Assembly (NCBI GenBank): GCA_030765065.1
Contig: CM060979.1
Location: forward strand, 16,645,001 to 16,709,000
DNA length: 64,000 bases
Direction: 5' to 3'
DNA from: Deroplatys truncata
Lineage: Eukaryota; Arthropoda; Insecta; Mantodea; Mantidae
Shown here: piece after piece, positions 1 through 10,725 of the stretch
Numbering within the stretch: position 1 is the stretch's first letter
Layout of the letters: each line of letters opens with the position of its first letter
The notes under the pieces: model-generated
What the model saw: only the letters and a program-made list of their open reading frames with translations
What the model was told of the DNA's origin: nothing
Database searches by the model: none
Position numbers and translations under genes: made by a program

Positions 1-175
1 CGCAGCAGCCGACGTCGGTACCACAGCTGAGAGAGCTAGCGCTATGGAAGAGGACAAATATGCTTTGTTTTTTACTTTATTTATAGCACGCCTTCACATG
101 TCATATCGGTGACATTTGGAACATAATGCCTATCGTCAATGGCGTTAACTTGTATACGGTTGTCACTGGATTTTT

Positions 176-1107
176 ACTTTCTCTACTACGTATAGTAAGT
201 AGGGGAAGTATTGTATTCGACCCAAAAATTCGATACCGAGATTTCACCGGAAATATATGTTTTGAGACACCCTGAATCCAAAAAAAGCATTTTTGGAAAC
301 ATCTCCGTGTGTGTGTGTGTCTGTCTGTGAACAGCATAGCTCGGATAAACACCAACCTCGTATTTAGGTTCAGTATCTTTCAAAGATGCGACACGAAGGT
401 TTTCAAGAAAATCCTCCCACCCCAGATTACCCCTTACATGGAACATTTTTCGAAAATTTTAATTTTCTCAAAAATGGCTCTAACGATTTTGATTAAAATA
501 TCATATGTTTAAGATATTTTCAGGACAAATAAAATGTATATCTTGAATTTTATGGGAATGTCTCCAAAAGTATTCTTCATTGTGAACGACTTTTGCATAA
601 CTGGTGAACCATAAGAGATAGACAAAATTTTACTACACAAAAATGTAGATCGCGTTAAAATACAGAATTTATGTTATATACATTTTTTTTGAGTGAACCA
701 TTTTCGAGATATTGCTTGTTATTCCCTTAAATTTTTCAATACTTATTTTCTCAAATGGGAATTCGTTATTCATTTTTTGTCTAGGATATGCAAAGAGTAT
801 TAATCTGTGGCAAAGAGAATGGTGCTGCACATAGCAACCAGCTATTAAGAGATATGTCTATGCTTAAAGGCTACTGTATTTCTATATTGCCCTTGCAAAT
901 ACAAAACAAGGGGAACATAGTACGCCTTAAGCGATAGTCAAATATTTTTAGAACTGGTCGCTATGTGTAAAATGTAATTCTCTTTGCATGTCAAAAGATC
1001 GTTTCTGCAAATGTTTATCTCGGTTAACATGAAATAGATGGAGAATAAGAGTTCATAAAACTACATTGTACAAGAGTATAGAAAGTCATGTGAGTGTAAC
1101 ACATCAG
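176..1107 (+). repeat. HINE-like repeat, near full length
   Basis: Starts ACTTTCTCTACTACG after a T-run and runs through the family's fixed blocks: GGGGAAGTATTG, the (TG)n tract near 305-330, the AACAGCATA block, AATTTTCTCAAAAATGG, GTAGATCGCGTTAAAATAC, and the tail GTGTAACACATCAG. It has no coding capacity. It ends in a T-run directly followed by the 3' part of another copy (1108-1449), the junction expected if it sits in that copy's internal T-run. Confidence 0.9.
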
Positions 1108-1615
1108 TTTTTTTATGTACTGTACATACAAAGAGAATGGAAAGCGCCACATAGCAACCAGCTCTTAAAACATTTAACTATCGCTTAAAGCCTACCAATT
1201 CCCCTTGCACCTACAAGAAAATTAGCAATACGTCAGATTTAATTTAATGTTATTGCTTTCCATGATATCCGTTTTCTTTTAGTACTTTTTTATCACATGT
1301 AAAAATGACTCAAACGTTTGGATAATCTTTCACCATCCTTTTAGTTTCTGCAAATGTTTATCCCGATTAATACGAAGAGAATGGAGAGTAAGTGTTTGTA
1401 AAAATAGTTTGTGTAAGAGTACAAAAATTCATGTGAGTGCAACACATCAGATTTTCCTTAACGAAATGTGTGTGTAATGGTAGCTATTTCCGGAAAGGTT
1501 TTTCTCGATTAAAATGAAGCAGATAGGAAAATAATATTTCGTATGAATAATTTGTACACTAGTAATAAGCGACAGATGGTACAGAAAGTCATGTGTATGT
1601 AACACATCCGTTTTT
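1108..1615 (+). repeat. 3' remainders of two HINE-like copies
   Basis: 1108-1449 begins TTTTTTATGTAC…CAAAGAGAATGG and ends …AACACATCAGA, the last third of the family. 1456-1615 is a diverged tail variant (…GATAGG…TGTAACACATCCG). The same variant tail recurs near 15770-15890, 20105-20220 and 57590-57715, so it is a separate subfamily. Confidence 0.75.
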
Positions 1616-2258
1616 TAAAAACATTGTTGATAAATGTAGATCAATGAACTAAAAACCATAAATTTACATCTTGTAAAACATTTCAGTCTAATATTTTAAA
1701 CAGTTTCTGAGATAATTGATTATGAAATTAGCAGATATAACGTTGGCGGAATACGGTTTTTAGTCTAGGATGATCTTATGGGTCATATTTAGGTGAAAAT
1801 GGACTCTTCCTTAATCCTACACATGACGTGAGAGAGTTTATAAAGCATGTATCTGTACATATATTATTTCCACGAATCGAGATTTAGTTGAACACGCTGC
1901 ATATTCAGCATATTGGTCGTCATTAATTATAATCCACACCCACGTGACATTTGACTCATATTACAGATAATTGCGTTGCTTGTGATACATAATGAGTCTG
2001 CTAATAATAACAATTGGTTGAGTTCATCTTTATCTAATTGAAACACGAGGTTGCCTAATTGGAATATCGTTTATCCTTCGTTCTAATTCTAACGTATGTA
2101 ATTCAACCTATAGCGCTTGTTGCTGTATCCGATTGCATTATTTTATTAAAAAATAATTTTCTCGTTGTGTTAGCATTCCGTGAATGAGAATGAAATAGCT
2201 TGTCCCTTTTTGAGCTCCTGTTTATTCAGAAGCAAACGAAATATTATTTTTCTTTTTA
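1616..2258. other. Unassigned A+T-rich stretch
   Basis: About 640 bp with no convincing open frame, tRNA-like box or terminal repeat. A short part around 1630-1740 weakly resembles the middle of the HINE family. I see nothing else. Confidence 0.4.
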
Positions 2259-3099
2259 CTTTCTCTACTACATATAGTAAGTAGGGGAAGTATTGTATTC
2301 CACCCAAAAATTAGATACCGAGATTTCACCGGAAATACATGTTTTGAGCCCTCCTGAATCCAAAAAAAGTATTTCTGGAAACATTTCCGTGTGTGTGTGT
2401 GTCTGTGAACAGCATAACTCAGAAACGAACAATCGGATCAACACCAAACTTAGTATTTAGGTTCAGTATCTTCCAGAGATGCGACACGAAGGTTTTCAAG
2501 AAAATCCCCCCACCCCAGATTACCCTTTACATGGAACATTTTTCGAAAATTTTAATTTTCTCAAAAATGGCTAACGATTTTGATTAAAATAAGATATGTT
2601 TAAGATATTTTCATACAAATAAAATGTATATCTTGAATTTTCTGGGAATGTCTCCAAAAATATTCTTCATTGTGAACGACTTTTGCATAACTGGTAAACC
2701 ATAAGAGATAGACAAAATTTTACTACACAAAAAATGTAGATCGCGTTAAAATACACAATTTATGTCGTATACATTTTTGTTGTTGAGTGAACCATTTTCA
2801 AGATATTGCTTGTTATTCTCTTAAATTTTCCAATACTTATACTTTTTCTCAAATGGGAATTCGTTATTCATTTTTTTTGTCGTGGTAATGCAAAGAGAAT
2901 GGAATAATGCACATAGAAAACAGCTCTTAAAATATTTGACTATCCCTTAAAGCCTAGCAATTCCCCTTGCATCTACAAGAAAATTAGCAATAAGATAACA
3001 TCTCGATATCTCGATTAATATGAAGCATATGGAGAATAAGCGTTTGTAAAAATAGTTTGTACAAGAATAGAGAAATTCATGAGAGTGTAACTTATCAGA
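2259..3099 (+). repeat. HINE-like repeat, near full length
   Basis: Begins ACTTTCTCTACTACATATAG after T4 and ends near …CTTATCAGAA followed by T7. It has the fixed internal TG tract (2391-2403) and all main blocks in family order. Non-coding. Confidence 0.9.
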
Positions 3100-3255
3100 A
3101 TTTTTTTGTTACGTTTCAATCACTAAGAACGCCTGGGAACACACCTCACCCGCACCACATCTACGACAGCGTAGTTGCTGAAGTTTGTTTACAAACTTTA
3201 AACACAAGGTCGTTCAAAAGGTAAATAACTACGGCAGTTAGGTTTTGTAGACAAA

Positions 3256-5213
3256 CTAATTATTTCCTACAATATATTGCCATTTCTCTGGAAGCTTATA
3301 AATTCCATTTCTCTAAAATGTAGGGGTCTTCTGGTTGATGAACTCTTCGAGATTCAGTCTGCAGTCCTCCTGCAGGAAGTGAGGCGTTTGGCATATAGGA
3401 AATTCTGCAGGGAACGGAATAGATGAAAGTCGGATGGGACAATGTCTTGAGAATACGGCGGTAGGGGTAACACATCCCACTCAAAATTACGCAACTTTTG
3501 ACGGGTCGCCATCGTTTTCCAAATTTCGGTGTTTTCTCTTCAATGGCTGCCTTGAGACTATCCAACTGAGAACAGTATTTCTCGGAATTGATAGTCTCAT
3601 TATCGTAAGAAGTTTGCAATACACGATTCCTTTGCAATCCCACTAAATACATAGCATAACCTTTCTCGGATGCAGCCCTGTTTTAGGAACCAATAGTGGT
3701 GGCTGCCCTTTCTTGCACCACGATTTACTCTTTCGGCGCTGTTGTACACAATCCACTTCTCATCTCCAGTTACCAGCCGTTCCAGAAAAGGTTCATTCTG
3801 ATTGTGTCTCAATGAGTCACAGATGGAGACACGCTGAATCAAATTCGCTTCACTAATTCGTGAGGAACCCATACATCGCGAATATTTATGTAACCGGTTT
3901 TTTCAAGTTCCTGGCTACAGTAGCACGAGCTAAATTGAGCTTCAATGCCAACACCCGAGTTGTCATGCGTGGATTGTTAACAACCATTTCATGAATTCTT
4001 TCCACATCCGTAGCCATTGGCCGTCCAGATCGAGGTTTGTCTTTGAGGCAGTATTTTTAACACTTGAATAATTTCAATTAAATTATATAATATGTAAATT
4101 CAAGAACAGCCTGCCTTGAAGCAATATGTATGTAATAATTTTTAAAAATATATGTAACAGTCATTGCATATGCTTGTATTATTGTAAACATGTCCAATAA
4201 TGTTATGTGAATGCATTACGTAATTTAATAATGTAAGAGCTGTGAGAATAATAAGTTTAACGTTGCTAACAATGAGGTAACAATGAGGCAATAATGAGTT
4301 TGAGAGTTTGAATTCTACTAGTCATGATTAGGGCAGCAATAATGTAAATTTTGTGACAGTTTAAAAATAGCCAATCAACAGCCAGAAAAAGCTTTAATTA
4401 AATGCAGGTATTCTATTGGACTAGGATTAGTCAATCAGAGACTTGAAATACAGAAGTTTACGGGTTTGGACGGTTGAAATATGTTCAGTTGCCTGCAGAC
4501 CTTGATAGCAACCGCATGGAAGATGCGTTCTCCAGAGAAATATTACGTATTCGTGTGAAAACAAAATTAAGTATACGCAGATGCAAGTATTAAATAAAAG
4601 AACCTCACAGCTCTTGATGTCAGTGTATTGCTGTTTAATTTGTGTCAAGGATTAATAAAAAGAAGTGAATTTAAACTTAAAATCTGTGTAAGCCTACATT
4701 GTTGTCCCACCACGCCCTGATTAAGAGAAACGTGTCTCTAAAGTAATACTGAAGCAGCCGAGGCAAACATAAACATAAATAATATCTATAGAAGCGGTTT
4801 AATAACAAAGTTAATAAATATATTTTTTTAAAAACTTGGAGCGTAACAACAAAAATACATCTTTAAAGTCGGCTTTACATACGTAGCAGCATATTACGTA
4901 ACAAACAATCTTCTTCAAATTGGCTTACCAAAGCGTGGTGCAAACTTCAACAACAAAACACTTTCTCAAATTGACATCCATACGAGGAGCTAAATAAATA
5001 AACAACGTAAACTCCAAGAACAATATCTTCTTCTTCATCTTTTAGGAAGAAATTCCCAGATCGAAATCGACTAAACCACTTTTGACATGCTCGATTCGTT
5101 ACTGTATCTTCCCCGTAGATATTAAAAATTTTTTGCCGGCATTGTGAGGGGGTTTTACCCTTAGGATAGTAAAACAACATAAGATGTCGGAAATGTTCCT
5201 TTTTGCTTTCCAT
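3256..5213 (-). pseudogene. mariner transposase remnant
   Basis: The N-terminus MESKKEHFRHLMLFYYPKGK and the HTH region (…QKWFSRFRSGNFFLKDEE) lie at about 5213-5030. The frame then meets the LTR and resumes as DKPRSGRPMATD near 4040. Further on are QRVSICDSL, the first catalytic Asp in VTGDEKWIVYN (about 3750), the TINSEKYCSQLDSLKAAI block, and the third-Asp block VPSDFHLFRSLQNFL (about 3420). The segment with the middle Asp (HDNARPH) looks deleted. The C-terminus ends GIYKLPEKWQYIVGNN. Several frameshifts make it inactive. The enzyme family cuts and pastes its own element at TA sites. Confidence 0.8.
4044..5025 (+). mobile_element. Solo LTR, LTR-retrotransposon fossil (family L1)
   Basis: Starts TGAGGCAGTATTTTTAAC and is flanked by TCTT on both sides (4040-4043 and 5026-5029). 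It contains paired CCAAT-like promoter boxes (ATTGGACTAGGATTAG…) and an AATAAA signal, then the conserved AGCCGAGGCAAACA block. It lacks any gag-pol, so it is a solo LTR left by recombination. It lies inside the mariner transposase reading frame, so it is younger than that insertion. The 4-bp duplication suggests a Gypsy-type integrase. Confidence 0.8.
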
Positions 5214-5290
5214 AGTTTGCAAACACAAGTTCACGCTTTACCATCCAACGTCAGCCACAAACTGACATATCCAACAGCGAGTCTGGTTGT

Positions 5291-6249
5291 TGTTCTCCAA
5301 GTCGTAGGGGTGGTTAGGTAACTATGATTAACTTGAGTGCACAGAGGGTTCAGGGTTTTCAGGAGCTATAGATAGAACTTACGAGCAAAACGAACGACAA
5401 CCCAATAGAACCAACCACAAGGGGCTTCAGGCCGCAGGCTGAAGAGTCACAGAGACGTACGAAACTCCCTAACAATTCCAGACTCGTTCCATTGCTTGTG
5501 ACGGACCTGATCCTCTCTATGGTTGCGCGTCATCTTCTTTCTGGTGTGGATGGTGAAGTGCTGTAAAAGAATGCCCTACAAAATTATGTGTTGGCGTATG
5601 CTTTTAACTCTTACCTTAGGAGTGGTTACAGGAGACGAAATTAAAAAGTTGAAGTTCACTTTAACTGTAATTTATTTTCACACTAGTTTGCACTAACCGT
5701 AAATTCTACCCCACAGCTATTTGACTGTGTTAAGGGGGCCTATCTATCAAGCTGAACCTCCCACCTATGTTGCTTTTCTAAATTGCTTACAGCTTCTTCA
5801 CACGCTCGGCCATCTTAGTTGCATGAAGTTCACCCCCCCCCCCCGAGGAAATAGTATGTAGTCGTCCGATTGCCGGTCCCGCTTTATTCACACACCCCGC
5901 TAAAGACGCTCTTTTCTCCGTCGTATCTTAAAGCAATAATGTGATTGGCTGGTCACATTAGCGTCGTATGAGAACATGTGCTCTCATATCTTCCAAGCTT
6001 CTGTTCCATGACGGATTCGGACTTCCCTTTCTGTTCCGGTCTCTCTGTACCTTTATACCTCTCTCTCGGTCATATTCAGCGATACCCTCTGCTTTGGACA
6101 AGCCTAGAGATATCCCCGCCTGGTACCGCGTGGCTTCAGGCACGTAAATTGAACAGCTGCACGACTAGCTAGCTTCCTTCACATTTACCATATAACATAT
6201 TTTGCACTTATATAATACTATTCACATTAATGCTGATATTTACACTGAT
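5291..6249. other. Unassigned stretch with a short dispersed repeat
   Basis: No gene recognised. The part 5411-5480 (…GCAGGCTGAAGAGTCACAGA…) resembles 16547-16625, suggesting a short fragment of an undescribed dispersed element. A C-run lies at 5829-5842. Short open frames at 5958-6172 on both strands have no recognisable content. Confidence 0.4.
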
Positions 6250-6537
6250 ATATTAAACAGTTCCATTTATGGACACTCTTTAACTACTGTGCTCCTTAGC
6301 GTTCCATTCTGTATTGGGCGTGAAAGACCGGTAATTTTGCTCAGCCCTCTTTATCAGGCTTGAGGTTCTTTTACGTGCCGTAAATCTACGACACGGGACC
6401 ACCGGCTTTACTTCCCTTATGAAGGAAGTCATGCTAAGGATTTTAACGCACGAAAAAATCCGTCGCCCTCTGCCGGGTTTAAACCCGCGACCTCAGGAAC
6501 TGTAGGTTAGCATGGTAACCCTAGACCGCGGAGGACA
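6250..6537 (-). repeat. tRNA-derived SINE (family S-B)
   Basis: Read on the minus strand, the head has a pol III A-box-like TGGTCTAGGGTTACC and a B-box-like GGTCGCGGGTTTAAACCC, then a body with GACGGATTTTTT, GTGCCGTAGATTTACGG and CCTCAAGCCTGATAAAG. Sister copies: 36515-37440 and 58372-58600. Confidence 0.85.
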
Positions 6538-6540
6538 TTT

Positions 6541-6866
6541 TCATTGTTGCAGCAGTATCCCCGCTACATGCCGGAGCTGCCTAGAGAGGGGATAAACGAT
6601 CCTTGGACCTAGCAGCACTCAAGGTCAACGGGGAGTACTCTCCTTTAAGCAAGCAGCATCCGCGCCTTGCGCCAGGAAACCTAGAAGCCACATGAAACAA
6701 GAAAGAGACAGAATGAAAGGGAGATGATGGAAAGGAAATCGCGATAGATGAGAAACCAAACACCAGGATTCGCCTACCGATCAGAGTGGGCGGTCGACGG
6801 GAATCGAACCTGGGACCTCCCGAATTCGAGTCTCACACGTTACCAGGGAGCCATATCGCTAGGTAG
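6541..6866 (-). repeat. tRNA-derived SINE (family S-A)
   Basis: The minus-strand head carries GATATGGCTCCCTGGTAACG (A box) and AGGTTCGATTCCCG (B box), followed by the body GTAGGCGAATCCTGG. It is directly adjacent to the S-B SINE at 6250-6537. The same head recurs at 41.8, 57.8 and 58.7 kb. Confidence 0.8.
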
Positions 6867-7171
6867 TAAGTACAGGTAAACTATTTTCATCAAGAGGTCA
6901 AAGTAAGCATAAACAAAACCTCGTGCGTTTTGACCGCAGCGCGCCTTCTTCACGGTTTGCTTGATGCTTCCGCCCTCTAAATAGTTCTTTTATTAAATAC
7001 TAAGGTTTGAAGCTCACTTAATTGAGTACTAAGCATAGTTCAACTCAATATGTTAAATGATAAACAAATTAATTTGTAACTAGCGTTACTCAGTTTGTAA
7101 CGGCGCTAATTGGTTGCTGGAACTGGTAGAAGGGGAAGGAGGAAAAAGCAAAACTCTCAGTATGTATCAAC

Positions 7172-8456
7172 ATGGGGGAAATAACCGGTGTTAAACATAA
7201 GCGCGGAAAACCTTAACGAAGTGGTGAGAAGACAATAGTTTTGAACGTGTATAACAAGTTCTACGAGAAATATCCAGAACTTGCTATCGATGATATGGTG
7301 AAATTTGAGGCAGTATTTTAATGCCTAAATGATACTAATTGTATTTTTTATTAATTAAATTCAATAACAGCCCACCTAGAAAACAATATGTATATAATTA
7401 TTATATAAATTTTATGTAAAGTCATTGTAAATACTTATTTTTATTGTAAACATATTAATTAGTGATATGTAAATGTTTATATACTCTAATATACTGTGAG
7501 AATACTATGTTTTAGGATGTTAATAATGAGACAATAATGTGTCTGGAGTTTTAAAAGTATTGGCTATGAAAAAGATCGGTAATAACGTAATTTCCTTACA
7601 GTTTGGAATTAGCCAATCAAAATTAAAGAAAATCTTTTAGTTTGAATACTTAAATTCTATTGGACTAGAATTAGCCAATAAGAGAACGGCATTACCAAAG
7701 CTAAAGGTTTTTACCGTTGAATCTAGTCAGTCTCGGGCAAGATGTAGTACAGAGCAGACTTGAAAGTCTCGGGCAAGATATTAGACAGAGCAGACGTGAA
7801 AGTCGTGGTAAAAGAATGTTGTACAGTATAAATGATAAAATTTGTGTTCATCGCCAAAAATGTATTAAGTGCTCACAGTTTTATTTTATAAAGTGTTGTG
7901 TTTATAAAATGTGCATATATGAAGTAAAAAAATTAAAAAATAAATTGTGTGGCGTCTTATAATTTGAGTCTTATCACAATCCTGCAAGAACTCGTGTTTC
8001 TATAGTGCGACTGAAAGCAGCCGAGGCAAATAACTTTAATAATATTACGTAAAAACAAGCATCATCTTCACTATAAAGTTTGGCGTCCTAAAAATCAAAT
8101 AACATCAAAGTGTACCTTCATTACGTAACCTTAATAATATTTACGTAACCAAAAAACCTACCGCAAATTGGCGCAAAAACGTGAGGCTTACAAGAAACAT
8201 CTCACATCAAAAACGTCGCTAAATTGCCTTCTTCAAACTGGCGCGTAAGCGTGGGGCTTAATATACAAACTGCACAAATTTGAATAATTGTTAATTCTTC
8301 AAATTAACATCTGAGTTTACCGGTGTGTCAATTTCAAGTGTTTACACCGCACGCAAAGAACAATCCACAGTTGGCGAGGTTAGAACTCCTGGCAAGAAGA
8401 GACCACGTGCGAGACGAGTGCTGTATGTTCTTTGTGAGGCCAGAAATCCGCAGTAA
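7172..8456 (+). pseudogene. Fragment of an HTH-type DNA transposon ORF, split by an LTR
   Basis: The first part reads MGEITGVKHKRGKP then, after a stop, RSGEKTIVLNVYNKFYEKY (7172-7301). The frame is cut by the LTR at 7306 and resumes at 8302 as LTSEFTGVSISSVYTARKE…GEVRTPGKKRPRAR, ending at 8454-8456. The same ORF family occurs intact-ended at 10030-10395. I recall this KTIVLNVYN / GVSxSSVYRxxKE pattern from the N-terminal helix-turn-helix of a widespread insect DNA transposon; the catalytic part is absent here. Confidence 0.65.
7306..8301 (+). mobile_element. Solo LTR, LTR-retrotransposon fossil (family L1)
   Basis: TGAGGCAGTATTTTAATG… to …TTAATTCTTCA, 996 bp, with the 4-bp duplication AATT at 7302-7305 and 8302-8305. 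It has paired CCAAT-type boxes (about 7610-7680) and the AGCCGAGGCAAATA block near 8020. The joined flanks restore an aligned reading frame of the interrupted transposon ORF, confirming both ends. No internal genes. Confidence 0.85.
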
Positions 8457-8747
8457 AGTTCACCAGTTGACCCCCCCCCCACCTTAAACAAAGTGGTGTT
8501 TGCAGTTAACCCTGATCCGGACCTCCCAAACATAAAACGAACCTGTATATTTTTTTAGAGTGAATAAATATGTCCTAGTGGTGAAAAAACTCATATAATA
8601 GTTACCGTATGGGTAAATGTGTTCAATAAACTGAACATAATTAACTAACTACTGATACCTGATGGAGGGTGGGCGTAAACTCGTTTGGAACGCACAAGGC
8701 CGCGGAGTGATACAACCGCTGATTTGTTTATATCTACTTTATTCTCC
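8457..8747. other. Unassigned stretch with C-run
   Basis: A C-run at 8471-8480 and A+T-rich sequence. It may be the rest of the transposon whose ORF ends at 8456, but I could not find its right terminus. Confidence 0.3.
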
Positions 8748-9124
8748 TGGTGTACAGAGTTTAGTACTGTATTCCAACCCAAAAAAGTCGAATTCGAAAT
8801 TTCACTGGAAATACACCTTCTGAGGTCCTCTGAATAAAAACAGAATATTTAGAAAAAGTTCCTGCATGTGTGTGCGTGAACACCATAAATTATAAACGAA
8901 AATTCGGCTAAACACCAAAACTGGTATCTTGGAAGATGATGAAACTTAATGTCAAGTTTGGTATTTAACCAACTTTTTGTCTCAGAGCCATACTGTTTAC
9001 AGACAGACACGCAAGGATTTTTCTAAAAATGCGTTTTTTTCGGATTCAAGCTACTTCAATATGTCTATTTCCATTGAAATCTCGATTGGGTGGAATACAG
9101 TACTTTACTATAGGCATGTAGAAG
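8748..9124. repeat. HINE fragments head to head, forming a palindrome
   Basis: 8748-8950 is a diverged + copy of the 5' part (…GTATTCCAACCC…AACACCATAAATT…). It is followed at once by the same part in minus orientation (8951-9124: …ACTGTTTACAGACAGACACG… to …GGTGGAATACAGTACTTTACTATA). Together they are an imperfect inverted repeat centred near 8950. Confidence 0.7.
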
Positions 9125-9739
9125 AGAATCATCATCATCAACACTCACGGGTAAGCCTTTTAAGACTTGTTCCGGTCTCACAGGTCTTCCATCTCTCTTT
9201 CGGTCTACCAACATTCCTTTCACCTTCAGCTTATAATAGAATACCGTATTTACGCGAATTCTAATGCGCACCTTTTGTAGTATTCAAAATCGTGGTGCGC
9301 ATTAGATTCGAGTGCAAATCCGTTTCATGGAACGCCAGTAACTTCATTCAAATTGTTCCTTTATTATGTTACAATGGAATGCTGGAGTTATTAACATGCG
9401 AAACTCGCGACAAGCTAGCCGCTCATTTATCATTGGCCTAATATTGAGCGTTTTTAGTTACGATATGGAGGGCAAGGGCAAGCAGAGGTCTTATGATGCT
9501 TTTTTAAAGCGTAAAGAAATCCTTTATCTTGAAAAAAATGGTAATAGAAAGGCAGGAAGGGAGTTCAATATATCAGAGAGCAATGGGCATTATTTGCTAC
9601 TAAAGCTAGTAGGAAGAAATTTACGGGTCCTCACAAAGGAAGACATCCTGTAGTTGAAGAAAAAGTGTTGGAATTTGTGCGTGAAAGGAGGAAGAATGGG
9701 CAACCTGTGACTAGTGACACTATACCAAAGAAAGCTACT

Positions 9740-10725
9740 CTGTATTCACTCTTAGGTTGATCCGCGACAAAACAAACCCACATGGCCAGTGCACCGTGGT
9801 ACAACACGGTAGCAATGCGCCCAGGAAATTAGTCCTATGCTGATCTCTGAATTTTAGAATGAATTTATCCTTAAATAGTATAATATTCTATACCTAAGGT
9901 TTTATTTAACGCTGATTCATACCGTAAAACAGAGCTACAAGCCCCATGACGCAATTCGTATGTCACCTGACATCCGGGTAGGCGGAGAATATTGTGTACA
10001 GCCAGAAACCAGCAGTTGTGTTTAGTATCATGGAGGACGGTGAATTTGCTCTTGTGTTTTCGTCGAATTACGTAAAGCAATAGCCGCGCAAACCATTTAC
10101 TAGTGGTGAAAAAACAATAGTGTTGAATCTTTATTATAAGTTATGTGAGAAATATCTAACACTTTCCGCGAAAGAAATTGTGAAATTAACTTCTGAATTC
10201 ACCGATGTTTCGAGTACAAGTATAAACAGTGCTTGTGCAGAAAAATCTGAAAAAGCAAAAGTGGTGACACCAGAAAAAAAAGATATGAAATACGCGATGC
10301 AAGAATGTAGTGATTTTGAGAAGAATGTAATTCGCGTAACAGTGCACAATTTCTTTTTTAAAATGAGCCGCCAACAGTTAATAAAGTGCCGCTAAGAGAG
10401 CGAATAAATTAGGTTATCGCATACCTGTTACTTTATTTTTCGCTCATTTATTTTAGAATTAACTATTATTATTATATGTGCAAATTTATATTATTTTGTT
10501 GCAACGGTGAATCTTATCATCTTTAACCTTCAACAGAATATGCTAGTCACCGTTTCAGGTGTCGAAATAAGGACTGTTCTTTTTTGCATTACGTGCCGCT
10601 TGTACTGGCCACATGGTCTGAAAGTGTGACAGTATTTCTAGTGCGAATGGCGGAAGGATACATTATAGCGGTGCACTGGTCACCTGGGTTTGTTTTGACG
10701 CGGATCAATCTAAGAGTGAATACAG
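9740..10725 (+). mobile_element. DNA transposon with about 57-bp inverted repeats, nested in pogo
   Basis: Left end CTGTATTCACTCTTAGGTTG…CCAGTGCACCG (9740-9796) is repeated inverted at the right end (CGGTGCACTGG…AGAGTGAATACAG, about 10669-10725). It holds an ORF with an HTH-like N-terminus and lies between two pieces of pogo transposase. I could not define a target duplication with certainty. Superfamily unknown to me. Confidence 0.8.
10030..10395 (+). pseudogene. Transposon ORF with N-terminal HTH-like region
   Basis: Begins MEDGEFALVFSSNYVKQ, has one stop, then PRKPFTSGEKTIVLNLYY, KEIVKLTSEFTDVSSTSIN and DFEKNVIRVTVHNFFFK before the stop at 10393-10395. It matches a protein family I recall as abundant and mobile in insects, whose full members continue into a DDE-type catalytic domain. 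Here only about 120 codons remain. It lies wholly inside the inverted-repeat element, so it is the remnant of that element's transposase. A second copy is at 7172-8456. Confidence 0.65.

Larger units (their letters stand above)
3205..5290 (-). mobile_element. mariner element split by a solo LTR
   Basis: A Tc1/mariner DNA transposon lying on the minus strand. The 3' terminal region reads GTCGTTCAAAAGGTAAATA near 3209-3226, like mariner inverted repeats. I could not place the 5' inverted repeat precisely; it should lie about 5240-5330. The element is interrupted at 4044-5025 by an LTR insertion with target duplication TCTT. Confidence 0.8.

Noticed and set aside
176-1107. Classic Helitron (5' TC, 3' CTRR, A|T target) for the dominant repeat
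   Set aside because: Ends are ACTTTC…/…CATCAGA with asymmetric inverted repeats in T-runs, which fits Helentron-derived elements, not the classic Helitron ends.
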